A stretch of DNA of 11,570 nucleotides, taken from assembly GCA_021775715.1 (NCBI GenBank), contig JAJFHI010000044.1:1-11570 (forward strand). The letters run 5' to 3'. Origin of the DNA: Hyphomicrobiaceae bacterium. GTDB lineage: Bacteria > Pseudomonadota > Alphaproteobacteria > Rhizobiales > Hyphomicrobiaceae. The notes below the pieces were generated by a model. That model saw nothing but the letters and a program-made list of their open reading frames with translations. It did not search any database and was not told where the DNA came from. Positions 1 through 6,186 of this stretch are shown in pieces. The first letter of the stretch is position 1, and each line of letters begins with the position of its first letter. Both the position numbers and the translations under genes were made by a program.

Positions 1-1620
1 GCGAATGTTCTGGCAGTGCAGGCGTCGATCGCCGTAGCATTCCTGCTGTTCATCGTGCTGACGTCCAATCCATTCCTTCGCCTTGATCCGGCGCCGATTG
101 ATGGGCGTGGCTTGAACCCGATTTTGCAGGACCCGGCGTTGGCGATTCATCCACCCTTTCTCTATGCCGGTTACGTCGGCTTCTCGATGGCGTTTTCGTT
201 TGCGATTGCAGCACTTATCGACGGGCGCATTGATGCTGCTTGGGCGCGCTGGGTCAGGCCGTGGACGCTGGCGGCATGGATGTGCCTGACGGTCGGTATC
301 GCGCTTGGATCCTGGTGGGCCTACTACGAGCTTGGCTGGGGCGGCTGGTGGTTCTGGGACCCGGTTGAAAACGCGTCTTTCATGCCGTGGCTAGCGGGAA
401 CGGCGTTGCTGCACTCCGCGCTCGTGATGGAAAAACGCGAGGCGCTGAAGGTCTGGACGGTTTTGTTGGCTATCCTGACATTCTCGCTGTCGTTGATGGG
501 CACTTTTCTTGTTCGCTCCGGTGTATTGTCATCGGTGCATGCCTTTGCCGTTGACCCGGAGCGGGGCGTATTCATTCTAGCGATCATGGTGTTCTTTACC
601 GGCGGTGGACTGTTGTTGTTTGCACTACGCGCAGCCGCCCTGCGCCAGGGTGGGTTCTTTGCGCCGATCAGTCGTGAGGGCAGCCTCGTTCTCAACAATG
701 TGTTGCTGACAACGGCGACGGCGACCGTTCTGGTCGGCACGCTCTATCCGCTCGCATTGGAAGCGGTGACGGGTGACAAGATCTCAGTTGGACCGCCGTA
801 CTTCAACATGACGTTTGTACCCTTAATGACGCCGTTGCTGTTAGCGATGCCGTTTGGGCCGTTTTTGGCCTGGAAGCGAGGCGATCTGCGTGGAGCAGCG
901 CAACGTCTGACGGTGGCCGCAGTTATTGCAACGCTTGTTATCGTCATTGCCTTCGCCGTGGCTCATCGTGGGCCGTGGCTGGCGCCGTTTGCCCTGGCGT
1001 TAGGTGTGTTTGTAATGGCAGGCGCAATATCCGAAGTCGCCTATCGCGCCAAAGTTGGTCGGGCAGATTGGGATGAAGTTACCCGCAGACTTTGGAATTT
1101 GCCGCGCTCTGTTTACGGCAGCATGGTTGCTCACTTCGGCATCGGCCTGATGGTCGTTGGAATTGTGGGGACATCTGCTTATCAAACCGAACGTGTGCAG
1201 GTCATGAAGCCGGGTGATAGTGTTGAGATAGCGGGCTACACGTTGACATTCCGGGGCGCCAAACCGCAACGCGGACCAAACTACCGAGAGCAGGTCGGAC
1301 TCTTTGACGTGGCGCGCAACGGTGTTGTGTTCAAACAGCTGGCACCGGCCAAACGCGTCTATGATGCGCCACCTCAGCCAACGTCGGAGGCCGGTATCCA
1401 TAACTCATGGCGCGGTGACCTCTACACGGTGCTGGGTGACGAGCAGCAGGAAGATGGGGGCTGGGCGGTGCGCCTATACTTCCATCCGATGGTTCGCTTT
1501 ATCTGGCTAGGTGCCTTCATCATGTTCTTGGGCGGTGCGCTGTCGTTGGCGGACCGTCGGCTTAGAGTTGGCGCACCGCGCAAGGCCACGACCAAAACGT
1601 CTGTGGTGGCGGCGGAATGA
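1..1620 (+). CDS. ccmF: Cytochrome c-type biogenesis protein CcmF (heme lyase subunit), 5' partial
   Basis: CcmF is the integral-membrane core of the CcmF/H/(I) heme lyase, which attaches heme to the CXXCH motif of apocytochrome c on the periplasmic side. The reading frame is open from base 1, so the start and roughly the first 100-130 residues lie upstream of the window; the family is usually about 630-660 aa and 539 codons are visible. The tryptophan-rich WWD signature (WGGWWFWDP) is encoded at 337-363. Four histidine contexts correspond to the conserved heme-liganding or WWD-flanking residues of E. coli CcmF: IHPP at 148-150, LLHS at 412-414, SVHAF at 538-540 and AHFG at 1132-1134. Several hydrophobic membrane segments are visible, including one near the C-terminus at about 1490-1555. 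The stop overlaps the ccmH start (ATGA), which implies coupled translation. Rhizobial synonym: cycK. The assignment is very secure. Confidence 0.97.
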   Translation, partial: ANVLAVQASIAVAFLLFIVLTSNPFLRLDPAPIDGRGLNPILQDPALAIHPPFLYAGYVGFSMAFSFAIAALIDGRIDAAWARWVRPWTLAAWMCLTVGIALGSWWAYYELGWGGWWFWDPVENASFMPWLAGTALLHSALVMEKREALKVWTVLLAILTFSLSLMGTFLVRSGVLSSVHAFAVDPERGVFILAIMVFFTGGGLLLFALRAAALRQGGFFAPISREGSLVLNNVLLTTATATVLVGTLYPLALEAVTGDKISVGPPYFNMTFVPLMTPLLLAMPFGPFLAWKRGDLRGAAQRLTVAAVIATLVIVIAFAVAHRGPWLAPFALALGVFVMAGAISEVAYRAKVGRADWDEVTRRLWNLPRSVYGSMVAHFGIGLMVVGIVGTSAYQTERVQVMKPGDSVEIAGYTLTFRGAKPQRGPNYREQVGLFDVARNGVVFKQLAPAKRVYDAPPQPTSEAGIHNSWRGDLYTVLGDEQQEDGGWAVRLYFHPMVRFIWLGAFIMFLGGALSLADRRLRVGAPRKATTKTSVVAAE

Positions 1621-2153
1621 TGCGCTTTCTCAAGCAATACGTTTTTGTCTTGATCCTGGCGGCGACAGCCTCGACAGGATTTGGTGCCGCAGTTCATGCC
1701 GTACAGCCGGATGAGATTTTGTCAGATCCTAGGCTTGAATCTCGCGCGCGAGAAATCTCTGGTGGATTGCGCTGCCTGGTTTGTCAAAACCAGTCGATTG
1801 ATGACAGCGATGCGCCGTTGGCCCGCGATCTTAGAATTCTTGTTCGCGAGCGCCTGCAAACCGGCGATAGCAATGAAGCGGTGCGTGATTACATTGTTGC
1901 GCGATACGGCGAGTTTGTGCTTTTGAAGCCGCCGTTTGGCACCCATACATTGCTGTTGTGGTTAGCCCCTTTGTTCGTTCTGGTAATGGCTGTCGTTATG
2001 GCGCGTCGGACGATGGGGCGGCGTTCACCGGGTGCAGCCGCGGTGGCAGAGCAAGGTCTAAATGCCGAGGAACGTCAGCGATTGGATAAGATCTTGTTAG
2101 AAGGCGCGGGTGACGATGACAAAACTGGGTCGCCCGGGTCCAACGTCAGCTGA
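1617..2153 (+). CDS. ccmH: Cytochrome c-type biogenesis protein CcmH (CycL), apocytochrome c thiol reductase
   Basis: A membrane-anchored periplasmic thioredoxin-like protein that keeps or resolves the cysteines of apocytochrome c in reduced form for the heme lyase. The 178-aa protein has an N-terminal signal sequence (hydrophobic about residues 8-25, possible cleavage after VHA). It carries the diagnostic redox motif LRCLVCQNQS with Cys53 and Cys56, a helical domain, and a C-terminal membrane anchor at about residues 111-128 followed by a basic and then an acidic tail. The length fits the short CcmH/CycL type rather than the fused CcmH-CcmI of E. coli. It starts at the ATG that overlaps the ccmF stop by 4 bases; a second ATG follows immediately. 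The 61 bases between its stop and the convergent protease gene (2154-2214) contain only a 4-bp stem (CGAC/GTCG, 2190-2202), so I see no convincing terminator. Confidence 0.96.
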   Translation: MMRFLKQYVFVLILAATASTGFGAAVHAVQPDEILSDPRLESRAREISGGLRCLVCQNQSIDDSDAPLARDLRILVRERLQTGDSNEAVRDYIVARYGEFVLLKPPFGTHTLLLWLAPLFVLVMAVVMARRTMGRRSPGAAAVAEQGLNAEERQRLDKILLEGAGDDDKTGSPGSNVS

Positions 2154-2214
2154 ATCTCACAAAAAAATCCGAGTTGCGCTAATTAACTTCGACCCAAAGT
2201 CGCTGCCGCGGGAA

Positions 2215-3570
2215 TTACTCCAGTGTTTTGGCCGTTGCACTTCGGGTACGTTGGTGCCGGGCTTTGCGTAGATCAACGCTTGGATTCGTCCGTGTTTTCT
2301 TGACCGGGCTTGTCGGCGCAAATTCGCTAACCGCATCCTGCTGGCGAAATTGCTGGAGTAGTCTCACTGTCGCAAGTCCGGTGACGGGCAGCGCCATTGT
2401 TCGTTCATAGGATTCGATTGCAAAGCGCATTCGAGCCCCGTAAAGCCCGTCAATTTTTCCACGATAAAATCCAGCGGCTGCAAGGCGCTCCTGCAGTTCT
2501 TCGACTTGGCGCTTGTGGGTTAACGCTGGTGCCGCCAGAAAGTTTTGCAATCGCGCATAAAGAGGGGCGGCATGCACGCCCGTATTTGCGATGGTCTTCG
2601 ACGCCATTTTTTTCATGACGCGGCCGTTCTGCATGATCATTTTTGCGCGCAGATAGGTGCCGACATTTATTGCGACGACTTCGGGACCGTTTGCACCGTC
2701 GACCAGCAGTGGCGAACCCGATGAAGCACCTGCTGTGTCGCACTTGTGCAGTACAAGCCGACTGGCTGATCGAAAATCGCTTTGTACAGTTCTCCAACTG
2801 GTGCCGGGAAAGCTGCGGGCAACAGGACAGCCGGTGTCAATGGCAAGCTTCCAATTACCAAAATCACGATGGAACGCTGTTTGATAAATTTTGTCCTGCC
2901 TGGCCAGGCGGAGGACGTCGTCCATTTTCTTCCGGCTGAGTTTGAAATGGCCGTACCGGCAAATATTCTTTTCGAGCCGGACGAAGGCCCAGTCCCGTGC
3001 GGCATCAATCGGCGGGCGCAACCGCAGATGATCGGTGCCGGTTGTGACATTCAACGCCGCCAAGCCTCGTTGGGCGCCGGCAATGCGTGTCTGGCGCATG
3101 CGCCCGCGTATGGGAAGCTGGAACGTGAAGCGATTAAGCCTTGCATTCCGGCCACCTCTGCCAGCCGACAGGCAGTGCGCGGCGGTCGCAACAACATTGG
3201 GCGCTACGCAAAAAGCACTGCAAACCGAGCGGGCCGCCCTATCGTAGAGCAGGCCGACCTTGTTTCCCACGCCGCGTTTTTGTCGGTTGAGGACCTGTCG
3301 GTTGTCCTTGCCAAAAACAGCGATCTTCTCAATTTGAGACAGGTGAGAGGTTTGCGGCGGTGGGGGTGACGATAGAGGCCGCGCGTTTGCCGCAATGGTG
3401 GCAGAAAAGAGGCCGACGGATAAAGCGGATGTCACTGTAGTCGCCTTGGGCCAGCCAAGCCGGCTCGATGCCCGCTGGACAGGACGCTTTAGGTGCCCAA
3501 AGTCCAAGAAAACACCTTGAAATACAGGTGTTAGGGCCCATTTATTGAACGACATACTTAACCAACGCAT
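2215..3570 (-). CDS. Secreted trypsin-like (S1/V8-like) serine protease with C-terminal peptidoglycan-binding domain
   Basis: Counting from the ATG at 3570 gives 451 aa. An unusually long basic N-region precedes a hydrophobic stretch (about residues 43-61) ending in an Ala-Asn-Ala signal-peptidase-like site. A Pro-rich linker follows, then a chymotrypsin-fold domain. The apparent triad is His132 (TAAHC), Asp193 (RDWAFVRL) and Ser284 (SSGSPL). Cys121 and Cys133 match the disulfide that brackets the His motif in S1 proteases; four more Cys may pair. Residues about 354-409 form a PG_binding_1-type repeat (LQERLAAAGFYRGKIDGLYG and following). The C-terminal tail is basic. This predicts a periplasmic or exported protease tethered to the cell wall; its substrate is unknown. 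The start is uncertain: TTG 3576 has GAG a few bases upstream, ATG 3555 has no clear Shine-Dalgarno, and TTG 3507 has AAGGTG at good spacing and would give a more normal signal peptide. It is divergent from degP. Confidence 0.88.
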   Translation of the reverse strand: MRWLSMSFNKWALTPVFQGVFLDFGHLKRPVQRASSRLGWPKATTVTSALSVGLFSATIAANARPLSSPPPPQTSHLSQIEKIAVFGKDNRQVLNRQKRGVGNKVGLLYDRAARSVCSAFCVAPNVVATAAHCLSAGRGGRNARLNRFTFQLPIRGRMRQTRIAGAQRGLAALNVTTGTDHLRLRPPIDAARDWAFVRLEKNICRYGHFKLSRKKMDDVLRLARQDKIYQTAFHRDFGNWKLAIDTGCPVARSFPGTSWRTVQSDFRSASRLVLHKCDTAGASSGSPLLVDGANGPEVVAINVGTYLRAKMIMQNGRVMKKMASKTIANTGVHAAPLYARLQNFLAAPALTHKRQVEELQERLAAAGFYRGKIDGLYGARMRFAIESYERTMALPVTGLATVRLLQQFRQQDAVSEFAPTSPVKKTRTNPSVDLRKARHQRTRSATAKTLE

Positions 3571-3727
3571 GGCCAACGCTACTCACTATTTGAACACCAT
3601 ATGCGCCCACTCTGCGCTTAAGGTTACAAACTGTTAAGGCACCCGAAAGGCTTCGGTAATGCCGCTTTGACTACGTCTTAGAGCACTAGAAATCCTGCCC
3701 GTTGTGGCAGTACGGAGGATGTACTTG
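3571..3727. promoter_or_regulatory. Divergent intergenic region between the serine protease gene and degP
   Basis: This 157-base gap must hold promoters for both divergent protease genes. Visible elements are a direct repeat TTAAGG at 3618-3623 and 3634-3639 (16-base period) and a 5-bp stem with 4-base loop, CCGAA/TTCGG, at 3643-3656. A TTGACT hexamer at 3667-3672 could be a degP -35 element, but only a poor -10 (AAATCC-like, about 3690) lies at the right distance. A stem CTGCC/GGCAG lies at 3695-3710, just before the degP ribosome binding site. I cannot assign a sigma factor or an operator from sequence alone. Confidence 0.35.
3714..3718 (+). promoter_or_regulatory. Ribosome binding site that sets the degP start
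   Basis: A perfect GGAGG lies 9 bases before the ATG at 3728, which makes that ATG the start. The longer in-frame GTG at 3704 lies upstream of this site, and the ATG at 3719 abuts it, so neither is a likely start. Confidence 0.8.
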
Positions 3728-5314
3728 ATGGCTCAATCGACTTGCCATGAGAAAACAGCAAAACACGGGCCAAGCCGGTCCGCACGTCTTTTTGTTCGTG
3801 GCACCGCAGTAGCGGCCCTTCTCGGCACTGCACTGCTGGCGTTGCCACTGGCGCCGAATATGAGCACGGCTGAAGCGGAGCTTCGCCCGGATCCTGCTAC
3901 GGCTGGTGTGATTGTTCCAGGCACTCCGGGTTCGTTTGCGGATTTGGTCGAGCAGGTAAAACCTGCCGTGGTGAGCATTTCCGTTGAGGGCACGGGCGCT
4001 TCGAAAAAATCGGCGTCTAAAGGCGGTAAAGGCAAAGGCAAAGGTAAGGGCAAGGGACCAAACTTCAGCTTCCCGAACCTGCCTGAAGACCATCCTCTGA
4101 ATGACTTCTTCAAGAACCTGCCAAAAGGACAACAGCTTGAGCCGCAGCGCCCAGCACAAGCGCAGGGTTCAGGTTTTGTCATCAGCGAAGACGGCTATGT
4201 GGTGACCAACAACCACGTTGTCGAAGGTTCCAACTCGATCCAGGTTAACTTCGATGGCAATACGAAATATGATGCCGAGCTGATCGGAACGGACGCGCGG
4301 ACAGACCTCGCGCTATTGAAGATCAAAAAGCCGGGACCATTCCCCTATGTTAAATTCGCGGACAAGAGCCCGCGTGTTGGCGACTGGGTTCTGGCCGTCG
4401 GCAACCCGTTCGGCCTCGGTGGTACCGTGACAGCCGGCATCCTGTCGGCACGGGGTCGCGATATTGGCTCAGGGCCTTACGACTTCCTGCAAATTGATGC
4501 GGCTGTGAACCGAGGCAACTCGGGCGGTCCGACGTTTGATCTTCAAGGGCGGGTGATCGGTGTAAACACAGCGATCTTCAGCCCGTCCGGCGGCAACGTT
4601 GGTATTGCCTTCGCGGTCCCAGCCAACACCGCCAAGGAAGTTATCAAACAGCTTCGTGATAGCGGGACAGTTAGCCGTGGCTGGTTGGGTGTGAAAATCC
4701 AGAATGTCGATGAAGACACCGCTGCGAGTCTTGGTCTCGAAAAGCCAAAGGGAGCGCTGGTCTCTGATGTCACGGTAAGTGGTCCGGCAGAAGCCGCTGG
4801 TATCCAGATGCAGGACGCCATCCTCAAGATCGATGACCAGGTGATCAACGACAGTCGTGACCTGGCTCGCAAGATTGCACAATACGCACCCGACAGCACA
4901 GTCAACGTTGGTGTTTGGCGTAACAGTGCGATGAAGGACATCAAAGTGAAGCTTGGTCGCTTCCCAACGTCACCAGCCGAATTGGCGGCGATTGAGAACG
5001 GACGCGGACCGGGACAGAAGAAAGTTGCCGAAGAGCTGAAACAGCTTGGCCTGACGCTTGTTCCGGCGCGAGTGCCAGGGGCAGAAGGTGGCGTTGCCAT
5101 TGCTGAAGTTGCAGCCAATTCCGATGCTGCGCGAAAAGGCTTGAAGCGAGGTGACGTTATTTTGGAAGTCCAGGGCGTGGCTGTCAAAAGCCCAGACGAC
5201 GTCATCTCCGGCGTCAAAAAGGCCCGCAGCTTGTCTCGCCGTGCTGTACTGTTGCACCTCAAGTCCGGTGAGCAGAAACGCTTTGTGGCGATCCAGCTCG
5301 GCAAAAAAGGTTAG
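3728..5314 (+). CDS. degP: Do-like periplasmic serine protease/chaperone DegP (HtrA family), two PDZ domains
   Basis: An HtrA-family protease that degrades or refolds damaged envelope proteins. The 528-aa protein begins with a basic N-region and a hydrophobic signal peptide (about residues 24-42, cleavage probably after STAEA). The protease domain has the full triad: His163 (TNNHVVEG), Asp193 (ARTDLALL) and Ser265 (RGNSGGPTFD). PDZ1 is about residues 316-413 and PDZ2 about 440-526, as in DegP/DegQ/MucD. A Lys-Gly alternating tract (residues 98-110) followed by a Pro/Phe-rich stretch occupies the region that corresponds to the variable LA loop. The start is fixed by GGAGG at 3714-3718. The gene follows the ccm block, with one opposing gene between, and precedes a two-component system, a recognised alphaproteobacterial neighbourhood. 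The assignment is firm at family level; DegP versus DegQ/MucD naming cannot be settled here. Confidence 0.95.
   Translation: MAQSTCHEKTAKHGPSRSARLFVRGTAVAALLGTALLALPLAPNMSTAEAELRPDPATAGVIVPGTPGSFADLVEQVKPAVVSISVEGTGASKKSASKGGKGKGKGKGKGPNFSFPNLPEDHPLNDFFKNLPKGQQLEPQRPAQAQGSGFVISEDGYVVTNNHVVEGSNSIQVNFDGNTKYDAELIGTDARTDLALLKIKKPGPFPYVKFADKSPRVGDWVLAVGNPFGLGGTVTAGILSARGRDIGSGPYDFLQIDAAVNRGNSGGPTFDLQGRVIGVNTAIFSPSGGNVGIAFAVPANTAKEVIKQLRDSGTVSRGWLGVKIQNVDEDTAASLGLEKPKGALVSDVTVSGPAEAAGIQMQDAILKIDDQVINDSRDLARKIAQYAPDSTVNVGVWRNSAMKDIKVKLGRFPTSPAELAAIENGRGPGQKKVAEELKQLGLTLVPARVPGAEGGVAIAEVAANSDAARKGLKRGDVILEVQGVAVKSPDDVISGVKKARSLSRRAVLLHLKSGEQKRFVAIQLGKKG
4019..4057 (+). repeat. Tandem Gly-Lys codon repeat within degP
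   Basis: About six near-identical GGN-AAR codon pairs in a row encode an alternating Lys-Gly tract (DegP residues 98-110). The codons vary at third positions (AAA/AAG, GGC/GGT/GGA), which suggests the peptide pattern is maintained rather than being a very recent slippage product. It lies before the His163 motif, in the loop region that is length-variable among HtrA proteins. Confidence 0.85.
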
Positions 5315-5324
5315 TCTTTTTTGC
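5301..5324 (+). terminator. A/T-rich inverted repeat across the degP stop codon, possible weak terminator
   Basis: GCAAAAAAG (5301-5309) pairs perfectly with CTTTTTTGC (5316-5324) around a six-base loop containing the TAG stop. It is a 9-bp stem, but six of the pairs are A-U and no further T-run follows, so it is not a canonical intrinsic terminator. It may be symmetrical and weak, or protect the 3' end of the degP mRNA. Confidence 0.35.
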
Positions 5325-5350
5325 AAGAAGGAACAGTTGTTGTAGTCTCG

Positions 5351-5384
5351 AGAGGCCTGATGCGGGTGACCGTATTGGGCCTCT
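5351..5384 (+). other. Strong hairpin with GNRA-type tetraloop downstream of degP
   Basis: Bases 5351-5365 pair with 5370-5384 over 15 consecutive positions (12 Watson-Crick, 3 G-U), closed by a GTGA tetraloop (5366-5369), which is a GNRA loop in RNA. The outer seven pairs are AGAGGCC/GGCCTCT. No U-tract follows, so it does not look like an intrinsic terminator. A 10-bp palindrome CTGGCGCCAG (5383-5392) overlaps its 3' arm and could form a competing structure. It lies in the leader of the response-regulator gene if transcription runs through from degP. Confidence 0.5.
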
Positions 5385-5500
5385 GGCGCCAGGAGCGGGT
5401 CGCAAAGTCGGGCAGTGGCACCGTGCACTTCGGTGCCAATATCGGAAGGCGTCGTCTACTGGCGGCGTTAGTTTTGAAAAATCAATTACAGGTGAGCTAA
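5360..5500 (+). CDS. Possible 46-codon small ORF upstream of the response regulator (unproven)
   Basis: An ATG at 5360 opens 46 codons ending with TAA at 5498-5500, five bases before the response-regulator ATG. The frame is the same as degP's, so the sequence stays open for 61 codons after the degP TAG. The product would be basic, with an Arg-Arg-Arg-Leu-Leu stretch and no signal or membrane segment. GAGAGG (5350-5355) could serve as a weak ribosome binding site at short spacing. Both this site and the start codon lie inside the 5351-5384 hairpin, so translation would be structure-gated if it occurs. It may equally be a chance ORF in GC-rich DNA. No family is recognised. Confidence 0.22.
   Translation: MRVTVLGLWRQERVAKSGSGTVHFGANIGRRRLLAALVLKNQLQVS
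5416..5438 (+). other. Second hairpin in the degP/response-regulator gap
   Basis: TGGCACCG (5416-5423) pairs perfectly with CGGTGCCA (5431-5438) around a seven-base loop. This gives an 8-bp GC-rich stem with no U-tract after it. Together with the 5351-5384 hairpin it makes this 191-base gap a structured leader or 3' region. Confidence 0.45.
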
Positions 5501-5505
5501 TACAC

Positions 5506-6186
5506 ATGCGGGTTCTGGTGATTGAGGATGATCGCGAGACTGCTGCATTTTTGCAGAAGTCGCTGAAGGAAAGCGGCCACACGGCCGACCTAGCCGAAGA
5601 TGGCGAAGGCGGGCTCTCGATGGCGCGTGGCGGCGGATACGACATTCTCATTGTCGATCGGATGCTGCCACAACTCGACGGCCTAACCGTTGTCAAAACG
5701 TTGCGACAGGAAGAGGATCGTACGCCGGCCTTGATCCTGTCAGCTCTGGGTGATGTCGATGACCGTGTCAAAGGTTTGCGCGCGGGCGGCGATGATTATC
5801 TGACCAAACCTTATGCCTACACGGAATTGCTGGCCCGCATTGAGGCCCTGGCCCGACGTGCAACGCCGGAGGAGCAGGCGACGCGTCTGTCTGTCGGCGA
5901 TCTCATGCTCGACCGTCTCTCGCACCGTGTGACACGCAGCGGCGAGTCCGTCCAGTTGCAGCCGCGTGAGTTTAGGCTGTTGGAATATCTGATGAAGCAT
6001 GCCGGACAGGTCGTAACCCGCACGATGTTACTTGAGAATGTGTGGGACTATCATTTCGACCCGCAGACAAACGTCATAGATGTACATGTCTCTCGTCTGC
6101 GCGCCAAAATCGACAAAAACTTTGCAACGCCTTTGCTGCACACCGTGCGCGGGGCGGGATACATGATCCGTGACAGCGCTGGGTAA
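5506..6186 (+). CDS. OmpR/PhoB-family two-component response regulator
   Basis: A DNA-binding transcription regulator of 226 aa. The receiver domain (residues 1 to about 115) has the acidic pocket Asp8/Asp9, phospho-acceptor Asp51 (IVDRMLP), switch Ser79, and Lys101 in the DDYLTKP motif. The winged-helix domain (about residues 127-222) has the conserved QPREFRLLEYLM helix, the VWDYHFDPQTNVIDVHVSRL recognition region and the HTVRGAGYMI wing. The start is supported by GGTGAG (5491-5496), nine bases before the ATG. The 3' end overlaps the kinase gene by 17 bases, so the two are surely cotranscribed and partnered. The neighbouring degP and ccm genes suggest an envelope-related regulon, but the target genes are not shown by the sequence. 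I do not assign a gene symbol; several named alphaproteobacterial systems have near-identical architecture. Confidence 0.95.
   Translation: MRVLVIEDDRETAAFLQKSLKESGHTADLAEDGEGGLSMARGGGYDILIVDRMLPQLDGLTVVKTLRQEEDRTPALILSALGDVDDRVKGLRAGGDDYLTKPYAYTELLARIEALARRATPEEQATRLSVGDLMLDRLSHRVTRSGESVQLQPREFRLLEYLMKHAGQVVTRTMLLENVWDYHFDPQTNVIDVHVSRLRAKIDKNFATPLLHTVRGAGYMIRDSAG

Noticed and set aside
324..740. Long minus-strand open frame inside ccmF
   Set aside because: It is the antisense shadow of a strongly conserved ccmF region (the WWD signature lies in it); it resembles no family and has no ribosome binding site.
2154..2214. Terminator between the convergent ccmH and protease genes
   Set aside because: Only a 4-bp stem is visible with no following T-run on either strand.
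2782..3369. 195-aa plus-strand frame opposite the serine protease gene
   Set aside because: The minus strand has clear protease motifs and a peptidoglycan-binding domain across the same bases; the plus-strand product resembles nothing known.
3618..3639. CtrA-type binding site (TTAA-N7-TTAA)
   Set aside because: The TTAA spacing here is 12 bases (or TTAC-N6-TTAA), not the required N7, so it does not meet the consensus.
3679..3686. TAGAGCAC upstream of degP, with its reverse complement GTGCTCTA after glnE (10659-10666), as a possible intergenic repeat family
   Set aside because: Only eight bases match and the flanks do not, so chance is a sufficient explanation in a window of this size.
4543..5304. 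253-aa minus-strand frame opposite degP
   Set aside because: It is an antisense shadow of the PDZ domains, caused by high GC at third codon positions; its composition is atypical (Ser/Ala/Pro/Arg-rich).
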